NCBI RefSeq assembly: GCF_000482865.1
Contig: NZ_AXWW01000022.1
Location: forward strand, 1-64,000
DNA from: Actinokineospora inagensis DSM 44258
GTDB lineage: Bacteria; Actinomycetota; Actinomycetes; Mycobacteriales; Pseudonocardiaceae
Length of the DNA: 64,000 bases
Reading direction: 5' to 3'
Shown here: positions 20,701 to 28,785 of the stretch, one piece after another
Layout: each line of letters opens with the position of its first letter
Numbering within the stretch: the stretch's first letter is position 1
Translations under genes and position numbers: made by a program
The notes under the pieces: generated by a model
The model's input: only the letters and a program-made list of their open reading frames with translations
The model's database searches: none
Told to the model about the DNA's origin: nothing

Positions 20701-23700
20701 GGCAAGCACCTGGCTGTCCTCATTGGCCGGAGTTATCCACAGGTTGGCGTTGCCCACTTCCCCACGGCGCCGAGGCCGCTTGACGATGATCCCATGGCGA
20801 TCATTGGCATGAGCTGCCGGTTCCCCGGCGGCGTCGACAGTCCCGAGGCCCTGTGGGCGCTGGTGCGGGATGGTGTGGACGCGATGGTCGAGTTCCCCCG
20901 AGACCGGGGCTGGGACCTGGATGGTCTGCGTGGGTCCGCGGCCCGGGTCGGCGGGTTCCTCGACGACATCGCCGGGTTCGACGCGGGCCTGTTCGGGATC
21001 TCGCCCCGGGAGGCCATCGCGATGGACCCGCAGCAGCGGTTGTTGCTGGAGGCGTCCTGGGAGGTGTTCGAGCGCGCGGGCATCGATCCGTTGTCCGTGC
21101 GGGACAGCGACATCGGTGTCTACGCGGGTACCAACGGTCAGGACTACGCCACGCTGCTGCTGGGATCTGACGCGGCCGGGGAAGGACATCTCGGCACCGG
21201 GAACACGGCGAGTGTGCTGTCGGGTCGGGTGTCATATGCCTTCGGCCTGCGTGGCCCTGCCATCACCGTTGACACCGCGTGCTCTAGCAGCCTGGTTGCT
21301 CTGCATCTCGCGGCCAAGGCCTTGCGCGATGGTGAGTGTTCGATGGCCATCGCCGGTGGCGTTACCGTCATGCCGCAGCCAAGTACCTTCCTTGAGTTCA
21401 GCATCCAGGGCGGTCTGTCTTTCGACGGCAGGTGCAAGGCGTTCGCGGAAGGCGCGGATGGCACGGGGTGGGGTGAGGGTGTCGGCGTCCTGCTGCTCAC
21501 CCGGTTGTCGGACGCGATCGCCAAGGGCCACCGCGTACTTGCTGTCGTGCGCGGTAGCGCCGTCAACCAGGATGGTGCCTCCAACGGTCTCACCGCGCCC
21601 AATGGTCCTGCCCAGCAAAGGGTGATCCGTGCGGCATTGGCGGATGCACGGCTAAGAGCCTCGGATGTCGATGTGGTCGAGGCGCACGGTACGGGTACCG
21701 CGCTCGGCGACCCCATCGAGGCTGAGGCGTTGCTGGCCACCTACGGCCAGGGCCGTGAGAACCCGTTGTGGCTAGGGTCGGTCAAGTCGAACATCGGTCA
21801 CACCCAAGCTGCTGCGGGCGTCGCGGGTGTCATCAAGATGGTTATGGCGCTGCGCCATCGTGAGCTGCCCAAGACCCTGTACGCCGACCGCCCCTCGACG
21901 CACGTCGACTGGTCGGCCGGGCAGATCGCGCTTCTCACCGACACCAGGTCGTGGGAATCGGAAGGCCCGCGTCGCGCGGCCGTATCGTCGTTCGGGCTCA
22001 GCGGGACCAACGCGCACACGATCGTCGAGGAATACCCGGAGTCTGCGGCTCCTGAAAAGGCTCGCGTGACAGGCGTTCCGTGGCTGCTCTCGGCCCGCAG
22101 CGCCGAGGCCCTTCGCGAGTTGGCTGTTCGGCTGAGCAGGGTCACCGAGGACCCGGTCGACGTCGCTACCACGCTGGCGACCTCCCGTGCTGTGCTCGAC
22201 CACCGCGCCATGGTCATGGGGGACCACGCGGCTGGTCTTGCCGCGTTGGTGGCGGGCGAGGAGTCCCCGTACCTGTTCCACGGGGTCGTGCGAACGGCGG
22301 TCGAAGCGGAAGTCGAGGTCAACGGCGATCGGATGACCTCGTTCGCACGCGCGCATGTCGCGGGTGTTGTCATCGACTGGCCCGAGATTGCCAAGGCGTG
22401 GGGCGGTCGGTTTGTCGACCTGCCGACCTACGCCTTCCACCACACGCGCTACTGGCCCGACACAGTTAAGCCTGTCGTCACAGGTGACCCTGGCGAGCAC
22501 GAGTTCTGGGCGGCTGTCGAACAACAAGATGCCACTGCCGTGGCCGACACGCTGCGGGTCGACGCGGACACTCTTGCCGATCTGCTACCGGTCCTGTCTG
22601 CTTGGCGCCGTGCCCGACGCGATGAGTCGGTCGTTGACACATGGCGCTACCAGATCGCCTGGCAGCCAACCCACATCGAACCGGCCCGGCCAACTGGCCA
22701 CTGGCTCGTAGTGACGAACGATGAATGCCCGCCGGAACTGACGGGCCTCTTCCCGCAGAGCACAGTGGCACGACTCGCGGACGGCCTGCCGCAAGGTGAG
22801 TGGGTCGGTGTCGTCTCGTTGCTCCCCGCGCGCGATGTGGTCACCTTGCTCCAGCAGGTTGACGCGCCGGTCTGGGCGTTGACCCGGGGCGCGGTGAGTA
22901 CTGGTCAGGCCGACGCGCCACCGGACCCGGATCAAGCCCTGCTCTGGGGTTTGGGTCGAGTGGCCGCGCTTGAGCACCCCACCCGCTGGGGTGGCCTGAT
23001 CGACCTTCCGGCCGCCTTGGACGCACGAGCACTCGCCCGCCTCGGTGCCATCCTCGCCGGGAGTCTGTCTCGCGAAGACCAGGTTGCAGTCCGCGCGTCT
23101 GGTGTGTTCGTGCGTCGACTCACGCGTATCTCCGCCACCCGGTCGCGACAGGCCTATCGGGGTCGGGTTCTCATCACCGGTGGTACCGGCGCGCTCGGAG
23201 CGGCTACCGCGCGATGGCTGGCTGACCAGGGCGTGACCGAGTTGCTGCTCGTGAACAGGTCCGGCAAGGCTGCCGCTGGCTTGATCGACGAGCTCGCCGA
23301 GCGCGGAGCCATCGCCACTGTGGTGGCCTGCGACGTCGCTGACCGCGATGCTGTGGCCGCGCTACTGGCTGAACATCCGGTGAACGGCGTCGTCCACGCC
23401 GCAGGTGTGGCAACAACGGTGCCGTTGGAGTTCACCGCTGCCGAAGAGTTCGACGACGCCCTTGGCGCGAAGGTCCTCGGCGCCCACCACCTCGATGAAC
23501 TCGTGGGCGATGTCGACTTCTTCGTGCTGTTCTCGTCGATCGCCGGTGTGTGGGGGAGCGGTGGCCAGGCCGCGTACTCGGCCGCGAACGCCTACCTCGA
23601 CGCACTCGCCGAACGCCGCCGCGCTCAGGGCAAGCCCGCGTCCGCGATCGCGTGGGGACCGTGGGCGGGTGCCGGTATGGCCGAGCACGCCCACGACTAC

Positions 23701-26700
23701 CTGCGCAAACGCGGTATCACTCCGTTGCGTCCGGAGCTGGCTGTCACCGCTCTTGCCGCGAACGAACCGTCGGTGACCATCGCCGACATCGACTGGGCCA
23801 GGTTTGAGCCGTCGTTCACGACAGCGCGGCCGAGCCCACTGCTGGCTGAGTTGGCACCGACGACGGTGGACGCGCCGGTCCTGACGAGCGCGGCGGGTGT
23901 ACGCGAACTGGTGTGCCGCGAGGTCGCGGGAGTATTGGGGTACACGGAGCCGGTAGCCGGGGACGTGCCCTTCAGCGACCTCGGCGTGGACTCGTTGACC
24001 GCCGTGCAGGTCCGCGACCGCGTCGCCGCCGCGACCGGGGTACGGCTCCCGTCCACCCTGGTCTTCGACTACCCCACGCCCGACGCGGTGGCCGACGAAC
24101 TAGTCGCGAGGATCGGCGGTGACCATGACACGGCCACTCCCGTCCAGGCCCCACTTGCCGACGACCTGATCGCCATCGTTGCGATGAGCTGCCGCTACCC
24201 CGGCGGCGCGACCACTCCCGAGCGGTTGTGGGAGCTCGTCGCCGCCGAGGTCGACGCCATGTCGCCCTTCCCCGACGACCGGGGTTGGGACCTGTCGGCC
24301 GCCGGTGACATCACCGCCGAGGGCGGGTTCGTCCACGACGCGACCGACTTCGACGCGGACCTGTTCGGCATCTCCCCGCGCGAGGCCGCCGCGATGGACC
24401 CGCAGCAACGGCTCTTGTTGGAGTCGACCTGGGAGCTGCTGGAACGCGCGGGCATCGCCCCCGACTCCCTGCGCGGTAGCACTACCGGCGTGTTCGTGGG
24501 TGCGTCGTCCTCGGGCTATGGCGTGGGCGGCGTGTTGCCATCGGGCTCTGAGGGGCACGCGATGACAGGCACGTCGAACAGTGTCTTGTCGGGAAGAGTC
24601 GCATACTCGTTCGGTCTTGAGGGACCCGCCGTCACCGTTGACACCGCATGTTCGAGCAGCCTGGTTGCGTTGCATCTGGCCGCGCAGGCTCTACGCGCGG
24701 GGGAGTGTTCGCTCGCGGTAGCCGGTGGTGTGGCGGTTATGCCGACGCCCACCGTGTTCGCTGAGTTTGCCCGTCAAGGTGGACTCGCTGCGTCTGGACG
24801 CTGTCGATCGTTTGCGGAAGGCGCGGATGGCACTGGATGGGGTGAGGGTGTCGGGCTGCTGCTTGTGGAGCGGCTGTCTGATGCGCGGCGCAATGGGCAC
24901 CAGGTCTTGGCGCTGGTCCGTGGCTCAGCGGTGAACTCCGACGGCGCGTCCAACGGCCTCACCGCACCTAACGGCCCCTCGCAGCAGCGGGTGATCAGGG
25001 CCGCGCTGGCGAGCGCCGGACTGCAACCATCCGATGTGGACGCTGTTGAGGCGCACGGCACGGGGACGACACTGGGTGACCCTGTCGAGGCGCAGGCGCT
25101 GTTCTCGGTTTTCGGGCGCGACCGGGCGGAGCCGCTGTGGCTCGGGTCGATCAAGTCCAACATCGGCCACACGCAGGCGGCGGCGGGTGCGGCCGGGATC
25201 ATCAAGATGGTTGAGGCCATGCGGCGTGGTGAGCTGCCGCGGACCCTGCACGTTGACCAACCGTCCAGCCACGTGGACTGGGACGCGGGCGCGGTGTCGC
25301 TGCTGACATCTGCCCGCGCCTGGCCTGCCGTCTCGCGACCCCGGCGTGCGGGTATCTCGTCGTTCGGCATGAGCGGTACCAACGCGCACGTGGTGATCGA
25401 GGGCGTGCCCGAGCCTGTTGACGCTACCGCCGAGGGGTTGGCTCCCACGGTCGTACCGTGGGTTCTGTCGGGCCGCACGGAGACCGCCCTACGCGCTCAA
25501 GCACACCAACTCTTGTCCGTTGTGGATAGTGATGTCGTCGGTGTTGCTCGGGGGTTGGCATCTGAGCGGGCTTGCCTAACGCATCGAGCGGTCGTACTCG
25601 CTGACGACGCCGTGGGCCTGCGAAGCGGGTTGACCGCGTTGGCGGAAGGGCGCACGGACGCTACGGTCATTCGCGGTGTCACCGGTCGGGGCGGGTTGGC
25701 CTACCTGTTCTCCGGTCAGGGCGCGCAGCGAACCGGCATGGGGAAGAGACTCTACGCCGCCTTCCCCGCGTACGCCGACGCGTTCGACGCCGTGTGTGCT
25801 CACCTCGATCTACCGCTGCACGATGTCATCGACACCGACGACGTACATCAGGCCCTCTATACCCAAACTGGCCTCTTCGCGGTCGAAGTAGCCCTGTTCC
25901 GGTTGTTGGAGACCTGGGGGCTCCAGCCGGACGCCTTGGCCGGACACTCCTTCGGCGAGTTCGCCGCAGCACACGTGGCGGGCATCTTGTCCCTACCGGA
26001 CGCGTGTGCGCTTGTCGGTGCACGCGCCAGGCTGATGCAGGAGTTGCCCGAGGGCGGTGCCATGCTCGCCGTGCGGATGACGGAGTCCGAGGTCACTCAG
26101 GCGATCGAGGGCTACGCAGTCGACATTGCCGCGATCAACGCGCGTGACTCGGTAGTGGTGTCTGGTGACATCGATGCTGTCGCAGAGCTTGAGGCGCTTG
26201 CGCGGTCTACCGGTCGACAGGTGAAACAGCTACAGACAGCCCGAGCGTTCCACTCCCACTTGGTGGATCCCATCCTGGAGCCATTCGAAGCGGTGGCGAG
26301 GGGAGTGACCTATCGGCCCGCGCGGCTACCGATCGCGTCGACCGTGACCGGCCAGATCGACGACGGCCAGATGTCGACCCCCGACTACTGGGTGCGCCAG
26401 ATCCGCTCCACAGTCCGGTTCGCCGACGCCGTCCGGTCGTTGCGGGAACGGGGCATGACCCGCTACCTCGAAGTCGGTCCCGACAGCGTGCTCACCGCCG
26501 TCGCCGACCAGACCCTGAGTCACCCGGGCCTCCTGAAGTCGCTCGACTCCCCGACACCCAGCGTGGTCCTGGGCGCGCAGCGGGCCGGTAGAGACGAGCC
26601 TGCCTGGTTGATGGCGGCTCTCGCCGGCCTGCATGTGGTGGGACAGCGGGTCGACTGGGGTCAGGTGATGCGGGAGTGGGGCGGTAAGCGGGTCGAGTTG

Positions 26701-27882
26701 CCCACCTACGCGTTCCAACGCAAGCGGTACTGGGTGGACGCGGTCGGCGCACCTGATGCGAAGGAACTGGTGAAGGAAGAGGTCAAGACGCCGACCGCCG
26801 AACCTGTCTCGACCTTGGAACTCGTCCAGGCCGTCACCGCGCGGGTACTCGGTCACAACGACCCGGCTGTCATCGAGGTGGAGCGGGAGTTCCTTGAACT
26901 CGGTATGGACTCCTTGACCGCGCTTGACCTGCGGGCTGTGCTCAAGGAAGAGACCGGCGTCGACCTGCCCGCGAGCGTCATTTTCGACCATCCCACGCCG
27001 GTCGCCCTGGCACGACACCTTGAAGGCGAACCCACGGCGCCTGTGTCCACTGGTCTGCTGGAGGGGCTGTATCGCGAGGCCATGCGGACTGGTCGGGTCG
27101 CTGACTTCCTCGAGTTCCTCGGTGACGCGGCCAAGTTCCGCCCGTTTGCCGACAGCCTTACCGAGGTCGGTAGCACAGCCAGGCGAATCGCTCTGGCCAC
27201 GGGAGACGCTCCTGGGCTTCTTGTCTGCTCCAGCGGTCTTACCGCAGGCGGTGGTCCCCATGAGTTCGCGCGGCTTGCGGCAGCCCTACGCGGCAAGCGT
27301 GATGTCGCGGCAGTGCCGGTGCTCGGCTACAACCGCGACGAGTTCCTTCCCGCGACAGACGAGGTCGCCTTGGACTGGATGGCCACCGCGATCCCGGAGA
27401 GCACCCAGGTAGTCCTCTTGGGACACTCCGGCGGCGCCACCCTCGCGCACCGGCTGGCGACCAGGCTCGCCGACCTCGGGCGACCTCCGGCAGGGCTGGT
27501 CCTGGTCGACATCTACCCGCTCGACCACCCGATGATGACCGAGTGGGCCGGTGAACTCTCCGAAGGCGTGTTCGAGCGGCGCGAGCAGTACGTCCCCATG
27601 GACGACACCCGGTTGACCGCGATGGCCTGGTACGGGCGGCTGTTCTGGCAGACCCCGGTCCCCGCCCCCGAGATCCCCACCCTGCTGGTGCGCGCCACCG
27701 AGCCGCTGGGCGCGGCCACCGGCGAGTGGCGCAGCGCCTGGCCCGCGCACACGACCGTCGATGTCGCGGGCAACCACTTCACCATGATGTCCGAGCACGC
27801 CGGGCCGACCGCCGCGGCGGTCCACCACTGGATCGCCGACCTCCTCGGCGAACAGCCCACCGAAAGGAATACCCAGCCATGA
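11725..27882 (+). CDS. Type I modular PKS, four modules with thioesterase; third module lacks AT
   Basis: About 5,385 residues, starting at ATG 11725 (GGAG upstream), where a docking coiled coil KLRDYLRRVTTDL begins. Module 1: KS Cys199, AT GHSQGE/YASH (737, methylmalonyl), B-like KR (VDS, Tyr present), ACP with a degraded site GLASA (Ser1398). Module 2: KS Cys1636, a long Gly-rich KS-AT linker, AT GHSIGE/HAFH (2314, malonyl), KR with LDD (B-type), ACP Ser2960. Module 3: KS Cys3186, no AT core, KR with Trp at -8 of Tyr and no LDD (A1-type), ACP Ser4090. Module 4: KS Cys4309, AT GHSFGE/RAFH (4840, malonyl-like), no KR, ACP Ser5063, then TE with GHSGG (Ser5235), Asp5262 and His5351. The TE should release a macrolactone (or acid) with a 3-keto group, as in the PikAIV layout. 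The gene contains in-frame TTA codons at 12544, 12586, 20074 and 20194. Confidence 0.97.
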   Translation: MTSTEDKLRDYLRRVTTDLTQARQRLRQVEREPIAIIGMACRYPGGVDGPESLWRLVDQGVDAIGGFPTDRGWDLTLFEQSTVEFTREGGFLDGVADFDPSLFGISPNEALGMDPQQRLVLETSWEAIERAGIDPLSLRGSKTGVFTGVMYHEYAARALDIPEGVEGFLGTGSAGSVVSGRVAYALGLEGPAVSVDTACSSSLVALHLAAQALRHGECDLALAGGVSVMVTPNTFVDFGMSGGLASDGRCKSFSADADGAGWAEGVGMLLVARLSDAERDGLPVHAVLRGSAVNSDGASSGLTVPNGPSQQRVIRAALANARLNPSDVDVVEAHGTGTSLGDPIEAQAVLATYGQDRAEPLWLGSLKSNIGHAQSAAGVAGVIKMVQALRHETLPRTLHVDEPSPHVDWTAGAVELLTSARPWPRRAEPRRAGVSSFGVSGTNAHVIIEEYRGEPAEPADRAAPEVLPWVVSGKTAEALRGQAARLRAHDGDPLDIGRSLITSRAALDHRAVVLGSTPEDFARGLDGLAEGREVPGVVVRTGDVGQGGVVFVFPGQGAQWPGMVVSLLETEPVFASRVQECAVALAPFVDWSLLDVLRSGDELDRVDVIQPVLWAVMVGIAALWQSAGVVPAAVVGHSQGEIAAAVVAGALSLEDGARVVALRSRAIAEVLTAGGMVSLALSEADATELARRWPGVSVAAINGPTSTVVSGDATALDELVAHCAAAEIRARRVPVDYASHSAHVDALRDRLLTDLAPIRPRTSDIPFHSAVTAARFDTADLDAAYWFTNLREPVRFAAAIEHLLSSGRSLFVEVSPHPVLTYGLGETVAATGLTAAVLATLRRDAGDSRRWLTALAEAHVHGVTVDWRALFEPWGGTRVDLPTYAFQRRRYWLQPLRTTALPVTDTWRYEMTWRPVTLPSAVLADPWLVVTRGAHPLAATVAAHLDAAVLDLDETTDLKARLAETAPAGVLSLLALAEGGTTGFPAVPQGFADTIELVHALHATRLQVPLWCATVDLIAHPVQALVAGLGRVAAHEYPWWGGLLDLPAQLDGQTLDRLAAVLGQRDEDQVRVRLDGVFAARLRPAPAPVANRQWNPSGTVLITGGTGAIGTHVARMLARAGAEHLLLLSRRGPSAPGAQAFAAELTDLGARVTIVACDPADRAALAAVLAEHPPTSVFHAAGVVDSSILDSLTLDRVEPALRAKVTAALNLHELTGDLDAFVLFSSLAGVFGAAGEGNYGPGNAFLDAFAQFRRAQGLPATSIAWGSWAGAGMADGDIGDAMARHGVPRMDPALALRALRAAIDNDDTAVAIADIRWDTFGWFFTATRPSHLLDDLTGPAAPEDEDVPLARQLAGTSTAERHRVLLDLVRDQVSLVLGYESGTAVDPGRAFGDLGLASAGAVELRNRLTLATGLRIPATVVFDHPTPTALARFLGAEIAAEARQVPETTQPAQSMQPALVAAVDDDPIVIVGMSCRFPGGVRSPEDLWELVVNGVDAMTPFPDDRGWDLAALYHPDPDNPGTTYAREGGFVADATDFDAGLFGISPREAFAMDPQQRLLLEASWELFERAGIDPLSLRGSRTAVYAGTGGQDYMSFLTASGSEGYLATGGSPSVVSGRVAYAFGLEGPALTVDTACSSSLVALHLAAHALRAGECDLALVGGVTVLSGPGIFTEFSRQRGMSTTSRCRSFAASADGAGWGEGVGVLLVERLSDARRNNHDVLAVVRGSAINSDGASNGLTAPNGPAQQRVIRAALDSAALTPLDVDAVEAHGTGTALGDPIEAQALLSVYGQDRPEPLWLGSVKSNIGHTQAAAGVAGVIKAVLALQHATLPASLHIDTPTPHVDWSTGSVALLTSPRPWPATNHPRRIGVSSFGISGTNAHTILEQAPPTHLPTPTGPAPTQPDERRSPGGQGKPGGQGSSAGQGGSPGPDSLEDLAELGESGLAALGNRGVLGNPAKLGGPEGVGRPEGLGGSEGSSGSDRLGGRDGLGNLGGPRVLGAVGLGDSGTLVKGGEPRRAGGRDEPVEVDELRAAGRSNLDGKSGEPVSALLGAVVGSVASPFGGRGVPLPLVFSGNTGAALDRQVAAVSGVLLGGAGAADVAWSLVTTRAALSHRAVLVGDQRVQDVVAHGGLAFLFTGQGAQRVGMGAELYDSFPVFAEAFDAVCARVELDRPLREAIGDEDVHQTVYTQAGLFALQVALFRLLESWGVVPDVLVGHSIGELAAAHVSGVLSLDDACVLVAARGKLMQALPGGGAMVAVEAIEADVVLRAGVDLAAVNGPRAVVVSGDAAAVGEQAARWRDEGRRVKRLTVSHAFHSRRMEPMLADFARVAETLNYHPPKIPILTTSSGAVDSPDYWVRQVRETVRFADAVAALPGVTTALELGPDGVLSALAQQITPDLVAVPTLRPNRAEAVALVAAVARLHTRGVPVDWRTYLRPWGGRRVALPTYPFERQRYWPDPTPEPWFYRVEWQPLAAAPARMSGRWLVLGAPEIAAALAQAGAEVDTVADKPGEDDTTDLAGVVAVVDSAADVPGLLRFDAPVWCVTRGAVSVAGEGLAPTAAGGWGLGRVVALEHPDHWGGLIDIDTIDATTAKSLVWTLSAREDQVAIRASGVFGRRLRRVERPRAKAGVRTGLNAELKTADIGSSPFPSIEPKIGAAGGDCLPSSEQSGAVLITGGTGALGGHVARLLRSRGVTRLILASRRGSAAPGADELAAETGAEVVACDLTDRVAVAELLARQAISTVIHAAGVLDDGLVAGLTPDRLAVVIAAKAGSAEILDELLPDEVSFVAFTSLAGVLGNPGQGAYAAANAQVDAVVERRRLRGGRAVSLAWGAWAGAGMAAAVADHLAQSGLRPMSVPRALKAFTDALSGDSSYVIADVDWDVLSPAFTAARPSPLLTEVVHIPAHHPQAQRLAELARPADRDLVAVVRELAARVLGHSDTTAIEPGRPFRDLGFDSLTGLELRNLLATETGVALPAGLVFDHPTPTALGKHLAVLIGRSYPQVGVAHFPTAPRPLDDDPMAIIGMSCRFPGGVDSPEALWALVRDGVDAMVEFPRDRGWDLDGLRGSAARVGGFLDDIAGFDAGLFGISPREAIAMDPQQRLLLEASWEVFERAGIDPLSVRDSDIGVYAGTNGQDYATLLLGSDAAGEGHLGTGNTASVLSGRVSYAFGLRGPAITVDTACSSSLVALHLAAKALRDGECSMAIAGGVTVMPQPSTFLEFSIQGGLSFDGRCKAFAEGADGTGWGEGVGVLLLTRLSDAIAKGHRVLAVVRGSAVNQDGASNGLTAPNGPAQQRVIRAALADARLRASDVDVVEAHGTGTALGDPIEAEALLATYGQGRENPLWLGSVKSNIGHTQAAAGVAGVIKMVMALRHRELPKTLYADRPSTHVDWSAGQIALLTDTRSWESEGPRRAAVSSFGLSGTNAHTIVEEYPESAAPEKARVTGVPWLLSARSAEALRELAVRLSRVTEDPVDVATTLATSRAVLDHRAMVMGDHAAGLAALVAGEESPYLFHGVVRTAVEAEVEVNGDRMTSFARAHVAGVVIDWPEIAKAWGGRFVDLPTYAFHHTRYWPDTVKPVVTGDPGEHEFWAAVEQQDATAVADTLRVDADTLADLLPVLSAWRRARRDESVVDTWRYQIAWQPTHIEPARPTGHWLVVTNDECPPELTGLFPQSTVARLADGLPQGEWVGVVSLLPARDVVTLLQQVDAPVWALTRGAVSTGQADAPPDPDQALLWGLGRVAALEHPTRWGGLIDLPAALDARALARLGAILAGSLSREDQVAVRASGVFVRRLTRISATRSRQAYRGRVLITGGTGALGAATARWLADQGVTELLLVNRSGKAAAGLIDELAERGAIATVVACDVADRDAVAALLAEHPVNGVVHAAGVATTVPLEFTAAEEFDDALGAKVLGAHHLDELVGDVDFFVLFSSIAGVWGSGGQAAYSAANAYLDALAERRRAQGKPASAIAWGPWAGAGMAEHAHDYLRKRGITPLRPELAVTALAANEPSVTIADIDWARFEPSFTTARPSPLLAELAPTTVDAPVLTSAAGVRELVCREVAGVLGYTEPVAGDVPFSDLGVDSLTAVQVRDRVAAATGVRLPSTLVFDYPTPDAVADELVARIGGDHDTATPVQAPLADDLIAIVAMSCRYPGGATTPERLWELVAAEVDAMSPFPDDRGWDLSAAGDITAEGGFVHDATDFDADLFGISPREAAAMDPQQRLLLESTWELLERAGIAPDSLRGSTTGVFVGASSSGYGVGGVLPSGSEGHAMTGTSNSVLSGRVAYSFGLEGPAVTVDTACSSSLVALHLAAQALRAGECSLAVAGGVAVMPTPTVFAEFARQGGLAASGRCRSFAEGADGTGWGEGVGLLLVERLSDARRNGHQVLALVRGSAVNSDGASNGLTAPNGPSQQRVIRAALASAGLQPSDVDAVEAHGTGTTLGDPVEAQALFSVFGRDRAEPLWLGSIKSNIGHTQAAAGAAGIIKMVEAMRRGELPRTLHVDQPSSHVDWDAGAVSLLTSARAWPAVSRPRRAGISSFGMSGTNAHVVIEGVPEPVDATAEGLAPTVVPWVLSGRTETALRAQAHQLLSVVDSDVVGVARGLASERACLTHRAVVLADDAVGLRSGLTALAEGRTDATVIRGVTGRGGLAYLFSGQGAQRTGMGKRLYAAFPAYADAFDAVCAHLDLPLHDVIDTDDVHQALYTQTGLFAVEVALFRLLETWGLQPDALAGHSFGEFAAAHVAGILSLPDACALVGARARLMQELPEGGAMLAVRMTESEVTQAIEGYAVDIAAINARDSVVVSGDIDAVAELEALARSTGRQVKQLQTARAFHSHLVDPILEPFEAVARGVTYRPARLPIASTVTGQIDDGQMSTPDYWVRQIRSTVRFADAVRSLRERGMTRYLEVGPDSVLTAVADQTLSHPGLLKSLDSPTPSVVLGAQRAGRDEPAWLMAALAGLHVVGQRVDWGQVMREWGGKRVELPTYAFQRKRYWVDAVGAPDAKELVKEEVKTPTAEPVSTLELVQAVTARVLGHNDPAVIEVEREFLELGMDSLTALDLRAVLKEETGVDLPASVIFDHPTPVALARHLEGEPTAPVSTGLLEGLYREAMRTGRVADFLEFLGDAAKFRPFADSLTEVGSTARRIALATGDAPGLLVCSSGLTAGGGPHEFARLAAALRGKRDVAAVPVLGYNRDEFLPATDEVALDWMATAIPESTQVVLLGHSGGATLAHRLATRLADLGRPPAGLVLVDIYPLDHPMMTEWAGELSEGVFERREQYVPMDDTRLTAMAWYGRLFWQTPVPAPEIPTLLVRATEPLGAATGEWRSAWPAHTTVDVAGNHFTMMSEHAGPTAAAVHHWIADLLGEQPTERNTQP

Positions 27883-28775
27883 CCGATGTCCTGGCCCGCG
27901 CGAGCGGTGTCACCCGGCGCTACGGAGACGTGGTCGCCGTGGACAACCTCACCGTGGAGATCCCGGCCGGGCAGCTACTCGGCCTGCTCGGCCCGAACGG
28001 CGCGGGCAAGTCCACGCTGATCAACATGTTCGTGGGGCTGCGCAAGCCCAGCTCGGGCACGGTCGAGCTGTTCGGCCACGACCCGCGCGACGTGCGGGCC
28101 AGGCGCCGGATGGGGATGACCCCGCAGGAGACCGGCATGCCGGAGACCCTGCGCGCGGGCGAGGTGATCGAGTTCGTCGCCGCGCACTACCCGGACCCGC
28201 TGCCGCGCAAGGAGCTGCTGGCCCAGTTCCACCTGGAGGACGTGGAGCAGCGGCAGACCGGTGGCCTCTCCGGCGGTGAGCGGCGCAGGCTGGCGATCGC
28301 GCTGGCCTTCGTCGGCCGCCCCGACCTGGTGTTCCTCGACGAGCCGACCACCGGGCTGGACGTCGAGGTGCGGCGCGCGCTGTGGGACGGGGTGAAGGCC
28401 TACAACGCCGCGGGTGGCACCGCGGTGATCACCAGCCACTACCTGGAGGAGATCGAGGAGCTGGCCGAGCGGGTCATCATCCTGGACGGCGGCCGCTGCG
28501 TGGCCGACGACAGCGTGGCCGCGTTGCGCCAGGTCAGCGGCCTGCGCAAGGTCACCATCCGCACCCCCGAGGTGCCGACCCTGCCCGGGGTGGTCGGGGT
28601 CGAGCAGTCCGGTGACGTGGTCAGCCTGCTGACCCACGACGCCGACCAACTGGTCCGCGACCTGGTGGCCTCCGGGGCGCCGTTCGCCGACCTCGAGGTC
28701 AGCACGGGCTCGCTGGAGGACGCGTTCCTCGCCTACACCACCAAGGCCCCGACCGCCACACCAGCCAGCGCCTAG
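27879..28775 (+). CDS. ABC transporter ATP-binding protein (drug/lipid export type)
   Basis: This 298-residue ATPase pairs with the permease directly downstream and most likely exports the cluster product, which would also give self-resistance. ATG 27879 overlaps the PKS stop codon as ATGA, with GAAAGGA ahead of it, so it is translationally coupled to the thioesterase-bearing PKS. Walker A is GPNGAGKST (about residues 39-47), the signature is LSGGE, Walker B is VFLDEPTTG, and the H-loop is TSH. The C-terminal 80 residues form the small regulatory region common in the DrrA/CcmA-like subfamily. The substrate is inferred only from position. Confidence 0.93.
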   Translation: MTDVLARASGVTRRYGDVVAVDNLTVEIPAGQLLGLLGPNGAGKSTLINMFVGLRKPSSGTVELFGHDPRDVRARRRMGMTPQETGMPETLRAGEVIEFVAAHYPDPLPRKELLAQFHLEDVEQRQTGGLSGGERRRLAIALAFVGRPDLVFLDEPTTGLDVEVRRALWDGVKAYNAAGGTAVITSHYLEEIEELAERVIILDGGRCVADDSVAALRQVSGLRKVTIRTPEVPTLPGVVGVEQSGDVVSLLTHDADQLVRDLVASGAPFADLEVSTGSLEDAFLAYTTKAPTATPASA

Positions 28776-28785
28776 GAGATCCGTC

